Below, one piece after another: positions 36,012-45,699 of a stretch of DNA of 64,000 bases. A program made the translations under genes and the position numbers. The notes beneath the pieces were generated by a model, which worked only from the letters and a program-made list of their open reading frames with translations, was not told the DNA's origin and did no database searches. This stretch comes from Maribacter aquivivus. GTDB lineage: Bacteria > Bacteroidota > Bacteroidia > Flavobacteriales > Flavobacteriaceae. The stretch spans positions 406,471-470,470 of the forward strand of contig NZ_FQZX01000003.1 in assembly GCF_900142175.1 (NCBI RefSeq). Reading direction: 5' to 3'. Numbering within the stretch: position 1 is the first letter of the stretch; every line of letters starts with the position of its first letter.

Positions 36012-36470
36012 ATGAAACTAGACCAAATAGATAATAAACTTTTAGACTTATTGCAGGCAGATAGCAAAAGAACTACCAAAGAATATGCTTTAAAACTAGG
36101 ACTCTCTACTACTGCTATCTACGAACGTATAAAAAGATTAGAAAGAGTTGGAGCCATTAGAAGCTACGTAGCATTGGTCGATAAAGCCATTGTAGATAGG
36201 AATTTTACGGTGTTTTGTCATGTAAAACTTGTGCAACATGTAAAGGATAATATAGCACAATTTGAAGCTCAAGTTTTGCGTTTACAAGAGGTGGTAGAAT
36301 GTCATCATTTAAGCGGAGATTATGATTATTTGTTGAAAATTCACGTTCGAGATATGGATGCATACCGAAATTTTATGGTCAATAAATTAACAACCATGAA
36401 TCATATTGGTAGTACCCAAAGCTCTTTTACCATAAAAGAGGTAAAGCATTCTACGGCTATACCCCTTTAA
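36012..36470 (+). CDS. Lrp/AsnC-family transcriptional regulator
   Basis: A 152-residue feast/famine regulator. The N-terminal HTH (LDQIDNKLLDLLQADSKRTTKEYALKLGLSTTAIYERIKRLERVGAI) is followed by an alpha-beta RAM ligand domain (VECHHLSGDYDYLLKIHVRDMDAYRNFM). It is divergent from the PLP-dependent sulfur amino acid enzyme and probably controls it and itself in response to an amino acid such as methionine or cysteine. lpdA follows 48 bp downstream. Confidence 0.93.
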   Translation: MKLDQIDNKLLDLLQADSKRTTKEYALKLGLSTTAIYERIKRLERVGAIRSYVALVDKAIVDRNFTVFCHVKLVQHVKDNIAQFEAQVLRLQEVVECHHLSGDYDYLLKIHVRDMDAYRNFMVNKLTTMNHIGSTQSSFTIKEVKHSTAIPL

Positions 36471-36518
36471 AACTAAAAATAGTATTAATTTTGTAGGACA
36501 TTAGAAAACTAAAATTTT

Positions 36519-37925
36519 ATGAATCAATATGATGTAGCCATTATAGGCTCAGGACCTGGAGGATACGTAGCAGCAATACGTTGTGCTCAATTAGGAATGA
36601 AAACAGCAATAATTGAAAAATATTCCACTCTAGGCGGAACATGTTTAAATGTTGGGTGTATTCCTTCTAAGGCGATGCTAGATTCTTCTCATCATTACGA
36701 GGATGCAACTAAACATTTTGAAGAGCATGGTATTGAAATTCCTGGTGAGATTAAAGTAAACTTGGAGAAAATGATTGCTCGTAAACAAGGTGTTGTTAAT
36801 CAAACTACAAAAGGAATTGAGTTCTTGATGGACAAGAATAAAATCACCGTTTATGAAGGTGTTGGTAGCTTCAAAGATGCTACCCATGTGAACATTAAAA
36901 AGAATGATGGTAAAACAGAAGAAATTGAAGCAAAAAATATAATCATTGCTACAGGGTCTAAGCCGTCTACTTTACCATTTATAAAATTAGACAAAGAACG
37001 TATCATTACCTCTACAGAAGCTTTAGAGCTTAAAGAAATACCAAAACATATGATTGTTATTGGTGGTGGTGTTATTGGTTTAGAATTAGGTCAAGTGTAT
37101 AAAAGACTTGGTGCAGATGTTACTGTTGTTGAGTTCATGGATCGTATTATTCCTGGTATGGATGCTGCGCTTTCTAAGGAGTTGACGAAGGTGTTGAAAA
37201 AGCAAAAAGTAAAATTCGCTTTATCTCACAAAGTAAAGTCTGTTGAAAGAAAAGGGGATCAGGTAATCGTTAAGGCTGATAACAAAAAAGGTGAAGAAGT
37301 TGTTTTTGAAGGTGATTATTGTTTAGTTGCTGTAGGTAGAAAACCATATACTGACGGATTAAATGCTGATGCTGCAGGTGTAAAGCTTGACGAAAGAGGT
37401 AAAGTAATTGTTGATGAACATTTGAAAACAAGTATCGATAACATTTATGCTATCGGTGATGTAATCAAAGGTGCAATGTTGGCTCATAAAGCTGAAGAAG
37501 AAGGTACTTTGGTTGCTGAGATATTAGCAGGTCAAAAACCACATATCGATTATAACTTGATACCTGGTGTAGTATATACATGGCCAGAGGTTGCCGCTGT
37601 TGGTAAAACAGAAGAGGAATTGAAAGAAGCAGGAGTAGAGTATAAGGTAGGTCAATTTCCTATGCGTGCATTAGGTCGTGCTAGAGCAAGTATGGATACT
37701 GACGGATTCGTAAAGATTCTTGCAGATAAAAAGACAGATGAAGTTTTAGGTGTACATATGGTTGGTGCCCGTTGTGCAGATTTAATTGCCGAAGCGGTAA
37801 CTGCGATGGAGTTTAGAGCGTCTGCTGAAGATATTTCTAGAATGAGCCATGCTCACCCAACATATGCAGAAGCGGTTAAAGAAGCGGCGTTAGCGGCTAC
37901 AGATGATCGTGCTTTGCATGTTTAA
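36519..37925 (+). CDS. lpdA: Dihydrolipoyl dehydrogenase (E3)
   Basis: A 468-residue FAD flavoenzyme that reoxidizes lipoamide in the 2-oxoacid dehydrogenase and glycine cleavage complexes. It has the FAD-binding IIGSGPGGYVAAI, redox disulfide Cys42-x4-Cys47 in GGTCLNVGCIPSK, an NAD site VIGGGVIGLELGQVYKRLGADVTVVE, a second FAD motif IYAIGDVIKGAMLAHKAEEEG, and the C-terminal catalytic HAHPTYAEAVKEA. No E1 or E2 genes are adjacent, so it is likely the shared housekeeping E3. A strong terminator follows. Confidence 0.97.
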   Translation: MNQYDVAIIGSGPGGYVAAIRCAQLGMKTAIIEKYSTLGGTCLNVGCIPSKAMLDSSHHYEDATKHFEEHGIEIPGEIKVNLEKMIARKQGVVNQTTKGIEFLMDKNKITVYEGVGSFKDATHVNIKKNDGKTEEIEAKNIIIATGSKPSTLPFIKLDKERIITSTEALELKEIPKHMIVIGGGVIGLELGQVYKRLGADVTVVEFMDRIIPGMDAALSKELTKVLKKQKVKFALSHKVKSVERKGDQVIVKADNKKGEEVVFEGDYCLVAVGRKPYTDGLNADAAGVKLDERGKVIVDEHLKTSIDNIYAIGDVIKGAMLAHKAEEEGTLVAEILAGQKPHIDYNLIPGVVYTWPEVAAVGKTEEELKEAGVEYKVGQFPMRALGRARASMDTDGFVKILADKKTDEVLGVHMVGARCADLIAEAVTAMEFRASAEDISRMSHAHPTYAEAVKEAALAATDDRALHV

Positions 37926-37950
37926 TTAGGATATAATTTTTGATATAGAA

Positions 37951-37977
37951 AAAGGCAGCCAATTGGCTGCCTTTTTT
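37951..37977. terminator. Bidirectional terminator between lpdA and the DUF1624-like gene
   Basis: A 24-bp perfect palindrome centred on AATT, with GGCAGCC (37954-37960) and GGCTGCC (37965-37971) arms, is flanked by A and T runs. It therefore forms a U-tailed hairpin on both strands and lies between two convergent stops. Confidence 0.92.
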
Positions 37978-37998
37978 GTTTTATACTAAAATGTGAAC

Positions 37999-39189
37999 TT
38001 AATTTTTAATAAGTCCTAGAACACGTAATACTTTTTCTGTGGCTGTTCTTAAAACTTCAAAAGCGATAATTGCAAATTGCTCTAAGTAAATTCTTGTAGA
38101 GGATAAAATTGCACGTATGTTTATTTTCAATTCCGCTTTATGGTCTTCATATTTTAAAGCTAAATAAGTACTTGCTATCATAAATAGAATTGCGCCAGGT
38201 ACAACCAAGTACGGATTCATTGAATGATGAAAAAAGCGGTACAGACCTACACCTGTAAAACTGCCATATAAAATGATGAAATGAATAATATAGATAGATA
38301 AGGTGCTTTGACCTATCCTTAACCATGTTGCATTCATTAAGACTTTTCTTAGTAAAATAAATATGGAGAAAACTATTAAAACATCACCCAAACGAATGAA
38401 TAGGTAGTTGTTGTCATTTATAGCCTGAAACAATTGTATACCTGTAACATCATACACTGAAAGGAAGAAATCTGAAGAAAGAAACATAAGAATCAATCCT
38501 GTTGCGATGTAAGTGGGTACGATGAAATTGTATAAGTTTTTGCTGTCTTGATATTTTGAAAATAAAACGGACATGAAACTACCAATAGTCGCGTAGCCCA
38601 ACCATGGTATAATAGTAAAAACAGATCCGTTTGCTTTTGTTAAGTAATTTGCGAATACCTGCGGTAAAAATTCAAAACTAGATGTTTTATATATAGGTTC
38701 AAAAATGAACAATACTAGGGTCGTGGATACCAATATTGTTGGAAAAATCCATTTTTGTTTTGCAAAGGTTAAGATGTAAAAACTAATAATAAACAATAGC
38801 GAAAGGCCAATGCAGTGTAGAACATCTACCAAGTAGAAAGAATCATATACTTCACCTTTGAACAACCCAAAGATGTTCATTCGTAAAAGGTAGGCGATGA
38901 CCAATAATTCAAATCCGCGTTTAATTCCCTTTTTAACTCGTGGATTTGCCCAACCAGTTTGCTTAGATTTAATTAATAAGAATGTAAAAATGAATCCAGA
39001 TACGGTAAAGAATACCGGTGCGGTAATTCCTCTAAAATATTTCCAGGTATTGAACAACATATTAGAGTTGTCTCTGAAGGCATTATCAAGCAGACCATCA
39101 ATAAAATGACCTTGTAACATCATTAAGATAGCCCACGCCCTAATGGCATCTAAAAAAAACAATCTTGACTTAGAGTTGCTCATTATCAC
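37999..39189 (-). CDS. DUF1624/HGSNAT-like membrane acyltransferase
   Basis: A 396-residue protein with about ten membrane helices. The N-terminal motif SRLFFLDAIRAWAILMMLQGHFIDGLL, with its early Asp, Arg and His, matches the DUF1624/heparan-alpha-glucosaminide acetyltransferase-like superfamily, related to acyltransferase-3 proteins that O-acetylate surface glycans. The acceptor is unknown. An alternative start (MSNSK, ATG at 39183) is equally plausible. A cytoplasmic tail of about 60 residues ends the protein. Confidence 0.75.
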   Translation of the reverse strand: MIMSNSKSRLFFLDAIRAWAILMMLQGHFIDGLLDNAFRDNSNMLFNTWKYFRGITAPVFFTVSGFIFTFLLIKSKQTGWANPRVKKGIKRGFELLVIAYLLRMNIFGLFKGEVYDSFYLVDVLHCIGLSLLFIISFYILTFAKQKWIFPTILVSTTLVLFIFEPIYKTSSFEFLPQVFANYLTKANGSVFTIIPWLGYATIGSFMSVLFSKYQDSKNLYNFIVPTYIATGLILMFLSSDFFLSVYDVTGIQLFQAINDNNYLFIRLGDVLIVFSIFILLRKVLMNATWLRIGQSTLSIYIIHFIILYGSFTGVGLYRFFHHSMNPYLVVPGAILFMIASTYLALKYEDHKAELKINIRAILSSTRIYLEQFAIIAFEVLRTATEKVLRVLGLIKN

Positions 39190-39311
39190 AATTATATCCT
39201 ATATACTTATAAAACAGTATGTTTGGATGTTTAAAGCGGCAAAATTAGATAAAATATTCTAAGGTTCATCGTAATTGAATTAAATTCGCAATCATACAAT
39301 AAAATAGGTCT

Positions 39312-39848
39312 ATGAGTTATGTATTAGCATTCGCAGGTAGCAATTCTTCAGTTTCCATTAATTATAAATTGGTAAAGCATACTGCTACCTTAATAAAAGG
39401 GGAAGAAGTGAGGTTGAGAGATCTTTCTAAATATCCATTTCCGATGTATAGTCAAGATGCAGAAAAGGAAAATGGATTCTCTAATTCTTTGGTTGAATTC
39501 AATAATGAAATAGCCAATTCTAAAGGATTAATCATCTCAGTAAATGAGCATAATAGTTACCCATCTGCATATTTTAAGAATACGATGGACTGGTTGTCTC
39601 GAATAGATTCTAAGTTTTTTGCGGATAAGAAGATTTTATTGATGGCCACTTCAGGTGGTGGTCGTGGTGCTATTGGTGCTTTAGAAGTGGCAGAAAAAAT
39701 GATTGCTAGATTTCAAGGTACTGTGGTTGAATCTTTTTCATTACCGCGTTATAACGAGAATTTTGATGAAGTAAAAGGGATTATTGATGCCAAGTTGGCT
39801 GAGATACATGCTGCCAAAGTAGCTTCTTTTGTAAAGTCTATTTCTTAA
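39312..39848 (+). CDS. NADPH-dependent FMN reductase-like flavoprotein
   Basis: A 178-residue flavodoxin-fold protein of the NADPH-dependent FMN reductase family. The FMN phosphate loop FAGSNSSVSINYKLV is at the N-terminus and SVNEHNSYPSAYFKNTMDWLSR is the second flavin-contact segment. GGRGAIGALEVAEKM follows. Such enzymes reduce flavins, quinones or azo compounds; the physiological substrate is unknown. It lies upstream of tilS with a 75-bp gap. Confidence 0.87.
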   Translation: MSYVLAFAGSNSSVSINYKLVKHTATLIKGEEVRLRDLSKYPFPMYSQDAEKENGFSNSLVEFNNEIANSKGLIISVNEHNSYPSAYFKNTMDWLSRIDSKFFADKKILLMATSGGGRGAIGALEVAEKMIARFQGTVVESFSLPRYNENFDEVKGIIDAKLAEIHAAKVASFVKSIS

Positions 39849-39923
39849 AATTATAAAAAGGGCATAAGTTAAATAAACCTTAGGCTTCCCTATTAAACTA
39901 GAGGACTTTCTTACCTTTATTGC

Positions 39924-41234
39924 GTGTTAGAAGCATTCAAAAAACATATTGAAAATTCTTTTCCAGAATTGTTAGATACTCACTTCATCATTGCATGTAG
40001 TGGCGGTCTAGATAGTTCAGTGCTTGTGGAGCTTTGTCATCAAGCCAATTTGAGATTTTCTATAGCACATTGTAATTTTAGATTGCGTGGCACAGCAAGT
40101 GACGGTGATGAAGCTTTTATATGTGATTATGCCAAAAAAATAGAGAAAGAGTTCTTTGTAACTCATTTTGATACGCTTGGTTATGTGAATCAGCATAAAG
40201 TTTCTGTGCAAATGGCTGCTCGTGAACTTCGTTATGCTTGGTTCGAGCAATTATTAAAAGAGAATAATAGTTCTTATTTGTTAACCGCTCATCATGCAAA
40301 CGATAATTTAGAAACTTTTTTAATCAATTTATCTCGAGGTACAGGTATTGATGGCTTAACGGGCATACCTGCTAAAATAAATAATATACGGAGACCTTTG
40401 TTGCCTTTTACTAGGCAAGAACTGGAATCTTTTGCACAGGTTGAAAAAATGGATTGGCGTGAAGATGCGAGTAATGGCGATGCAAAATATTTACGTAATA
40501 AAATTCGATTAGAGATTATTCCGAAGTTGAATGAATTGCATCCTACTTTTTCAGATAATTTCAAGAATACACTAGACTATCTACAGCAGACGGAAACTAT
40601 TGCTTCAGCATACCTTTACAAATTAAAAGAAGAACTTTTTATTGATAAGCATGGTAGGTTTGAGATTGAAATTGCAAAATTGAAAGAATTACATCCGCTT
40701 TCTACTTATTTACATGGATTATTTAGTGCTTACGGATACAAGGAAATGGATAATCTTGAAGCTTTGTTAGATGGACTTTCTGGTAAGCAATTGTCTTCTA
40801 ATACTCATGTACTAGTTAAAAATCGTGATGTATTGATTTTAACTTCAAATGTAGAAAGCAAATCGGATACTCAGGAGTATCTGATTACGGAAGAAGAAGT
40901 ACCTTTGAACCTTCCGTTAAATTTGAAATTTTCGGTAGTACCAGAACGTCATGATAATACAGATACTGTAATATTTGTTCAAAAGAATACATTAAAGTAT
41001 CCGTTAACAGTAAGAAAATGGAAAACTGGCGACTATTTTTATCCAATAGGTTTAAATAGGAAAAAGAAATTGGCAAAGTTTTTTAAAGATGAAAAAGTAG
41101 ATGTTTTGTCTAAAGAAGAAACTTGGTTGTTATGCTCAGAAGGGCAAATTGTTTGGGTTATTGGTATGCGCGCAGACCATCGTTTTAAAGTTGACGATAC
41201 CACTCAAGATATTTTAAAAATAGAATTTACATGA
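39924..41234 (+). CDS. tilS: tRNA(Ile)-lysidine synthase
   Basis: A 436-residue N-type ATP pyrophosphatase that attaches lysine to C34 of the tRNA-Ile CAU anticodon. The PP-loop SGGLDSSV is near residue 27, followed by HCNFRLRG, LLTAHHANDNLETFLINLSRGTGIDGL and RPLLPFTR. The C-terminal TilS domain contains VRKWKTGDYFYPIGLNRKKKLAKFFKDEK. The start is a GTG at 39924. Its stop overlaps the dsbD start by 4 bp (ATGA), so the two are translationally coupled. Confidence 0.95.
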   Translation: MLEAFKKHIENSFPELLDTHFIIACSGGLDSSVLVELCHQANLRFSIAHCNFRLRGTASDGDEAFICDYAKKIEKEFFVTHFDTLGYVNQHKVSVQMAARELRYAWFEQLLKENNSSYLLTAHHANDNLETFLINLSRGTGIDGLTGIPAKINNIRRPLLPFTRQELESFAQVEKMDWREDASNGDAKYLRNKIRLEIIPKLNELHPTFSDNFKNTLDYLQQTETIASAYLYKLKEELFIDKHGRFEIEIAKLKELHPLSTYLHGLFSAYGYKEMDNLEALLDGLSGKQLSSNTHVLVKNRDVLILTSNVESKSDTQEYLITEEEVPLNLPLNLKFSVVPERHDNTDTVIFVQKNTLKYPLTVRKWKTGDYFYPIGLNRKKKLAKFFKDEKVDVLSKEETWLLCSEGQIVWVIGMRADHRFKVDDTTQDILKIEFT

Positions 41235-43195
41235 TAAGATTTTTTGCTTTATTACTATTTATTGTTGTGTTACCATTAGGTGTTTTTTCACAAACAGAAG
41301 ATGAACCCGTAGTTTGGGAACAGCAGGTTAATAAAATATCTGAATCGGAATATGAGCTGATAATGCAAGCTAAAATCTTAGATGGTTGGCACATGTATTC
41401 TCAATTTACATCTGAATTTGGTTCTTTGCCAAGCGAGTTTACCTATAACGGTAATGGCACTATATATGAACTTATTGATGGTACAGAAGAGAGTGAAACT
41501 ATAAAAGAATACAGTGAAATATTTGAGGTTGAAGAAACCTTTTTTAAGGATAATGCGACCTTTACACAGCGTATTAAAATAGTAGATCCAGCAATAAATC
41601 AAATAGATGTTGACTTGTTCTTTCAAGTATGTGAAGAGGTTTGTATCCCTATGGATAAGAAGTTCATTTTTACATTAGATGGTTCTGCTGCTGAAGCAGT
41701 TGTAGCGACTGTTGATGATAGAAGTTTGTCATTAGGTCAAGAATTACGATTAGATTTAAAGAATAGGGAACTACTAACTCAAGGTCAAGATAACATTGCT
41801 GAGACTACTAATATTTGGGTAATTTTCGGATTAGGTTTTCTTGGCGGATTAATAGCTTTATTGACTCCTTGTGTGTTTCCAATGATTCCGCTAACGGTAT
41901 CATTCTTTACCAAACATTCTCAGAATAAATCAAAGGGGATTGTAAATGCATTGCTCTATGGCTTCTTCATTATTTTAATCTATTTCTTATTAAGCTTACC
42001 ATTCCATTTGTTCGACTCAGTAGATTCTCAAATTTTAAATTCCATCGCTACAAATGTTTGGTTGAATTTGTTATTCTTCGTGATCTTCATATTCTTCGCT
42101 TTTTCGTTTTTTGGATATTATGAATTGACCTTGCCAAACTCATGGGCAAATAAAATGGATGATGCATCGTCTAAGGTTGGCGGAGTGTTAGGAATATTTT
42201 TTATGGCCGTTACATTGGCTATTGTATCTTTCTCGTGTACCGGCCCTATTTTAGGAGGATTATTAGGTGGTACTACTTTGGCAGAAGGTGAAGTGGCTAC
42301 GAATCTTACTGCGGGTATGACAGGTTTTGGCATTGCATTAGCATTGCCTTTTGCATTATTTGCGTTATTCCCGGCATGGTTAAATTCACTTCCAAAATCT
42401 GGCGGATGGATGACTACGGTTAAAGTAGTGTTGGGCTTCTTAGAAATTGGTTTAGCACTAAAATTCTTGTCTAATGCAGATTTAGTGGGTCATTGGGGTA
42501 TTCTGAAAAGAGAAGTATTTTTAGGTATTTGGATTGTTTTAGGAATAGCAATGACATTGTATTTATTTGGATTATATAAATTTCCACATGATGGTCCGAT
42601 TAAAAAGTTGTCTATTGGTAGAAAAATTGCTGCCCTTATAAGTGCTGCCTTTACTATTTATATGATATTGGGCGTTACTAATATTACAAACCTAAAATTG
42701 TTAAGCGGCTTTCCGCCGCCAGAGTTTTATAGCATTTTTGAACAAGAAAGCGATTGCCCACTAGGTATTGATTGCTTTAAAGATTTTAATGAAGGTCTTG
42801 CATACGCTAAAGAAGTGAATAAACCTATATTGTTAGATTTTACGGGTTGGGCTTGTGTCAACTGTAGAAAGATGGAAGATAATGTATGGAGCGATGCAGA
42901 GGTGTTCCCGATTATAAAGGATAACTATGTGCTTATTTCATTGTATACCGATGATCGAGAAGAACTGCCTGAAGCGGAACAGTTTAATTTTCAGTATGAT
43001 AGTGGTCGTGTTAAGGAAATTTCGAACATTGCCCAAAAATGGGGAACCTTTCAAGATGTAAATTTCAATTCGATTTCTCAACCATTTTACGTATTGCTTT
43101 CTCCAGATTTGAAAGTGCTAAATACATCTATTCAAAATTCAGATGTACCAACCTATAAAAATTGGTTGCTAGAAGGTTTGAAAAATAATAATTGA
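41231..43195 (+). CDS. dsbD: DsbD-type thiol:disulfide interchange protein
   Basis: A 654-residue inner-membrane reductant carrier moving electrons from cytoplasmic thioredoxin to the periplasm. It has a signal peptide, an N-terminal DsbD-alpha-like domain (about 22-150; VDLFFQVCEEVCIPM carries its Cys pair), eight membrane helices with the conserved cysteines in LLTPCVFPMIPLTVSF and VSFSCTGPILGG, and a C-terminal thioredoxin domain with Cys542-VN-Cys545 (WACVNCRKM). All three redox pairs are present. It overlaps tilS by 4 bp. Confidence 0.93.
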   Translation: MIRFFALLLFIVVLPLGVFSQTEDEPVVWEQQVNKISESEYELIMQAKILDGWHMYSQFTSEFGSLPSEFTYNGNGTIYELIDGTEESETIKEYSEIFEVEETFFKDNATFTQRIKIVDPAINQIDVDLFFQVCEEVCIPMDKKFIFTLDGSAAEAVVATVDDRSLSLGQELRLDLKNRELLTQGQDNIAETTNIWVIFGLGFLGGLIALLTPCVFPMIPLTVSFFTKHSQNKSKGIVNALLYGFFIILIYFLLSLPFHLFDSVDSQILNSIATNVWLNLLFFVIFIFFAFSFFGYYELTLPNSWANKMDDASSKVGGVLGIFFMAVTLAIVSFSCTGPILGGLLGGTTLAEGEVATNLTAGMTGFGIALALPFALFALFPAWLNSLPKSGGWMTTVKVVLGFLEIGLALKFLSNADLVGHWGILKREVFLGIWIVLGIAMTLYLFGLYKFPHDGPIKKLSIGRKIAALISAAFTIYMILGVTNITNLKLLSGFPPPEFYSIFEQESDCPLGIDCFKDFNEGLAYAKEVNKPILLDFTGWACVNCRKMEDNVWSDAEVFPIIKDNYVLISLYTDDREELPEAEQFNFQYDSGRVKEISNIAQKWGTFQDVNFNSISQPFYVLLSPDLKVLNTSIQNSDVPTYKNWLLEGLKNNN

Positions 43196-43303
43196 TAGGT
43201 AGGTTTTGTAGGATGTTGACTACTTGTCAATAAAAAGCAGAGCTACGAAGTGTTTATTGTAAAAAATAGTTTTAACTTGGGAACGTTTCCCCCAAACTAA
43301 ACT

Positions 43304-45697
43304 ATGAAAACATTAAAAAAAATAGGAGCAATCCTATTGGTTGTTGTTACCCTTCTGATCATTGTTGTCGGAGCATTTGCATACACTTTAAAACCAGATT
43401 ATTCTGGTGAGAAAGAATTAGTAGGCCTTCAAAAAGAGGTCAATGTGTACTACGATGAATACGGTATTCCCCATATTTACGGTGAAAATGAAAAAGATGC
43501 CTTTAGAACTTTAGGCTATGTACATGCGCAAGATCGTTTGTGGCAAATGGAGCTATTGCGAAGAATTGCTAGTGGTGGTTTGTCAGAAGTTTTTGGTGCT
43601 GATTTAATTGGTACAGATAAATTCTTTTTATCACTTGGTATTGCAGATGCATCTAAAGTGTCTGCCAATAATGTGGATGAGAGTGATGCCGGAGTAATTC
43701 TGTCAAAAGCATACTTAGACGGCATTAATCAATTTATAAAAGAAGGACCAACACCTGTTGAGTTTTACCTTACGGGTATTGAAAAGAAAGAATTTGTTTT
43801 AGAAGATGTCTATAATACTATTGGTTATATGGCATTCAGTTTTGCAATGGCACACAAGACAGATCCTCTTTTGACTACGATAAATACAAAACTAGGAACC
43901 GAATACTTGAATGATTTGCATGTTGGTTCAAGTGCGGAGACAGAATGGATAAAGAATTACAATCCGTCGCAGTCAGACTCTATTCAAAATAACCTAACAG
44001 CAGCTGTAAATAAAGCATTAGGGGTGTTAGATATTCCATTATTTGAAGGTAGTAATAGTTGGGTGATTGCACCTGAAAAAACAAAGAACGGCAAGGTGAT
44101 TTTAGCTAATGATCCTCACATTGGTTTTTCTCAACCATCAGTTTGGTATGAAGCTCATATTGAAACACCTACGTATTCAAAGTACGGATATCATATTGCA
44201 GGTATACCATTTCCACTATTAGGGCATAATAGAAAAGTAGCTTACGGTATTACCATGTTCGAGAATGATGATGTTGATTTCTATTACGAGCAGAATAATC
44301 CAGATAAAGAGAATCAATACTTATCTGAAAATGGGTATGTAGATTATGAAATCATTACAAAGAGTTTTAAGGTAAAAGATTCGTCAGAAGTTGAATTTTC
44401 ATATAAAAAATCGAACCACGGACCAATATTAAACGGAATAGCAGATCAGGTGCAAGGTGAAAGACCAATTGCCATGTCATGGTTATATACTCAAATAGAT
44501 AATAAAGTTATAGATGCTTTATTCGGTTTAAGCCATTCTAATAACCTTACGGAGTTTAAGACTGCTCTACCAAAAATTCATGCACCCGGTTTAAATATAA
44601 TGTACGGAGATGATGAGGGTAATGTAGCATGGTTTGCCACTGCTCAGCTTTATAAAATTCCTGATTCGATAAATACAAAGTTAATTTTTGAAGTAGGAAA
44701 GGGGCTTCCGGTAGAAAAGGAATTTATTGGTTTTAATGAGAATCCACAGTCAATAAATCCGTCAAATAATTATGTGTATTCTGCTAACAATCAACCAGAT
44801 TCTATTGCAGGTATGTTATGCCCAGGTTACTATTTACCTGAAAACAGAGGAAAACGAATAGTGCAGCTATTAGAACCTAAGAATGATTGGGATTTAAACG
44901 CGGCAAGTGAAATGATTACTGATGTTATTTCAGCTGTAGATCCAGAAATTGTCACCAATTTATCTAAATATTTAGATGTATCATTATTAAGTGAAAATGG
45001 ATTAAAAGCCATTGACAGTTTAAAAATGTGGAAGGGTGACTATGAGCTTTCATCAATAGAGGCTACTATTTATAATAGATGGGTGTATTACTTTTTAGAG
45101 AATACTTTTGAAGATGAATTGGAAAAGGAATTGTTTAATCAGTTTTTAGGTACCCATTTTACAAAAAGATTAATAGCACCATTATCTAAAGATGAAGAGT
45201 CTGTTTGGCTAGATAATGTAAATACCACCGATGTTCAAGAGACCATGGCAGATATAGTAAATATGTCTTTTATGGAGGCGGTATTTTCTTTAGAAAAAGA
45301 TTTTGGTAAAAACATGGATTATTGGCAATGGGAGAGAGTGCATAGTATAGAACATCCACATCCAATTGGTCAAATAGCAGCCTTGCGTTCCTTTTTTAAT
45401 GTAGGTCCTTTTCCGGTGAATGGTACTAGAGAAGTAATCAATAATATGGCATTTTCTTATGACGCTACTGGTTTTTACAAAACAACCTCGGGACCTTCTA
45501 CGAGAAGACTTATAGATTTCTCTGATGTAGAGAATAGTATCAGCATTCTGCCTACTGGGCAATCTGGTAATCCGTTTAGTAAACACTTCAAGGATCAGGC
45601 AGAAATGTATGTTAACGGAGAGTTCCGTAAAATGATGATGAATACTGCTGAAATTAAAATGAGTAAAGAAATCCTTACATTTAAGCCAAAGGATTAA
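43304..45697 (+). CDS. Penicillin acylase-family Ntn hydrolase
   Basis: A 797-residue self-processing hydrolase (S45 family) exported by an N-terminal signal/anchor (about 7-29). The A-chain contains DEYGIPHIYGENEKDAFRTLGYVHAQDRLWQMELLRR. The autoprocessing junction is at EG/SNSWVIAP, making Ser250 the new N-terminal nucleophile, followed by the conserved GKVILANDPHIGF. Relatives cleave penicillins, acyl-homoserine lactones or other amides; specificity cannot be read here. yifB starts 2 bp after its stop. Confidence 0.92.
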   Translation: MKTLKKIGAILLVVVTLLIIVVGAFAYTLKPDYSGEKELVGLQKEVNVYYDEYGIPHIYGENEKDAFRTLGYVHAQDRLWQMELLRRIASGGLSEVFGADLIGTDKFFLSLGIADASKVSANNVDESDAGVILSKAYLDGINQFIKEGPTPVEFYLTGIEKKEFVLEDVYNTIGYMAFSFAMAHKTDPLLTTINTKLGTEYLNDLHVGSSAETEWIKNYNPSQSDSIQNNLTAAVNKALGVLDIPLFEGSNSWVIAPEKTKNGKVILANDPHIGFSQPSVWYEAHIETPTYSKYGYHIAGIPFPLLGHNRKVAYGITMFENDDVDFYYEQNNPDKENQYLSENGYVDYEIITKSFKVKDSSEVEFSYKKSNHGPILNGIADQVQGERPIAMSWLYTQIDNKVIDALFGLSHSNNLTEFKTALPKIHAPGLNIMYGDDEGNVAWFATAQLYKIPDSINTKLIFEVGKGLPVEKEFIGFNENPQSINPSNNYVYSANNQPDSIAGMLCPGYYLPENRGKRIVQLLEPKNDWDLNAASEMITDVISAVDPEIVTNLSKYLDVSLLSENGLKAIDSLKMWKGDYELSSIEATIYNRWVYYFLENTFEDELEKELFNQFLGTHFTKRLIAPLSKDEESVWLDNVNTTDVQETMADIVNMSFMEAVFSLEKDFGKNMDYWQWERVHSIEHPHPIGQIAALRSFFNVGPFPVNGTREVINNMAFSYDATGFYKTTSGPSTRRLIDFSDVENSISILPTGQSGNPFSKHFKDQAEMYVNGEFRKMMMNTAEIKMSKEILTFKPKD

Positions 45698-45699
45698 AA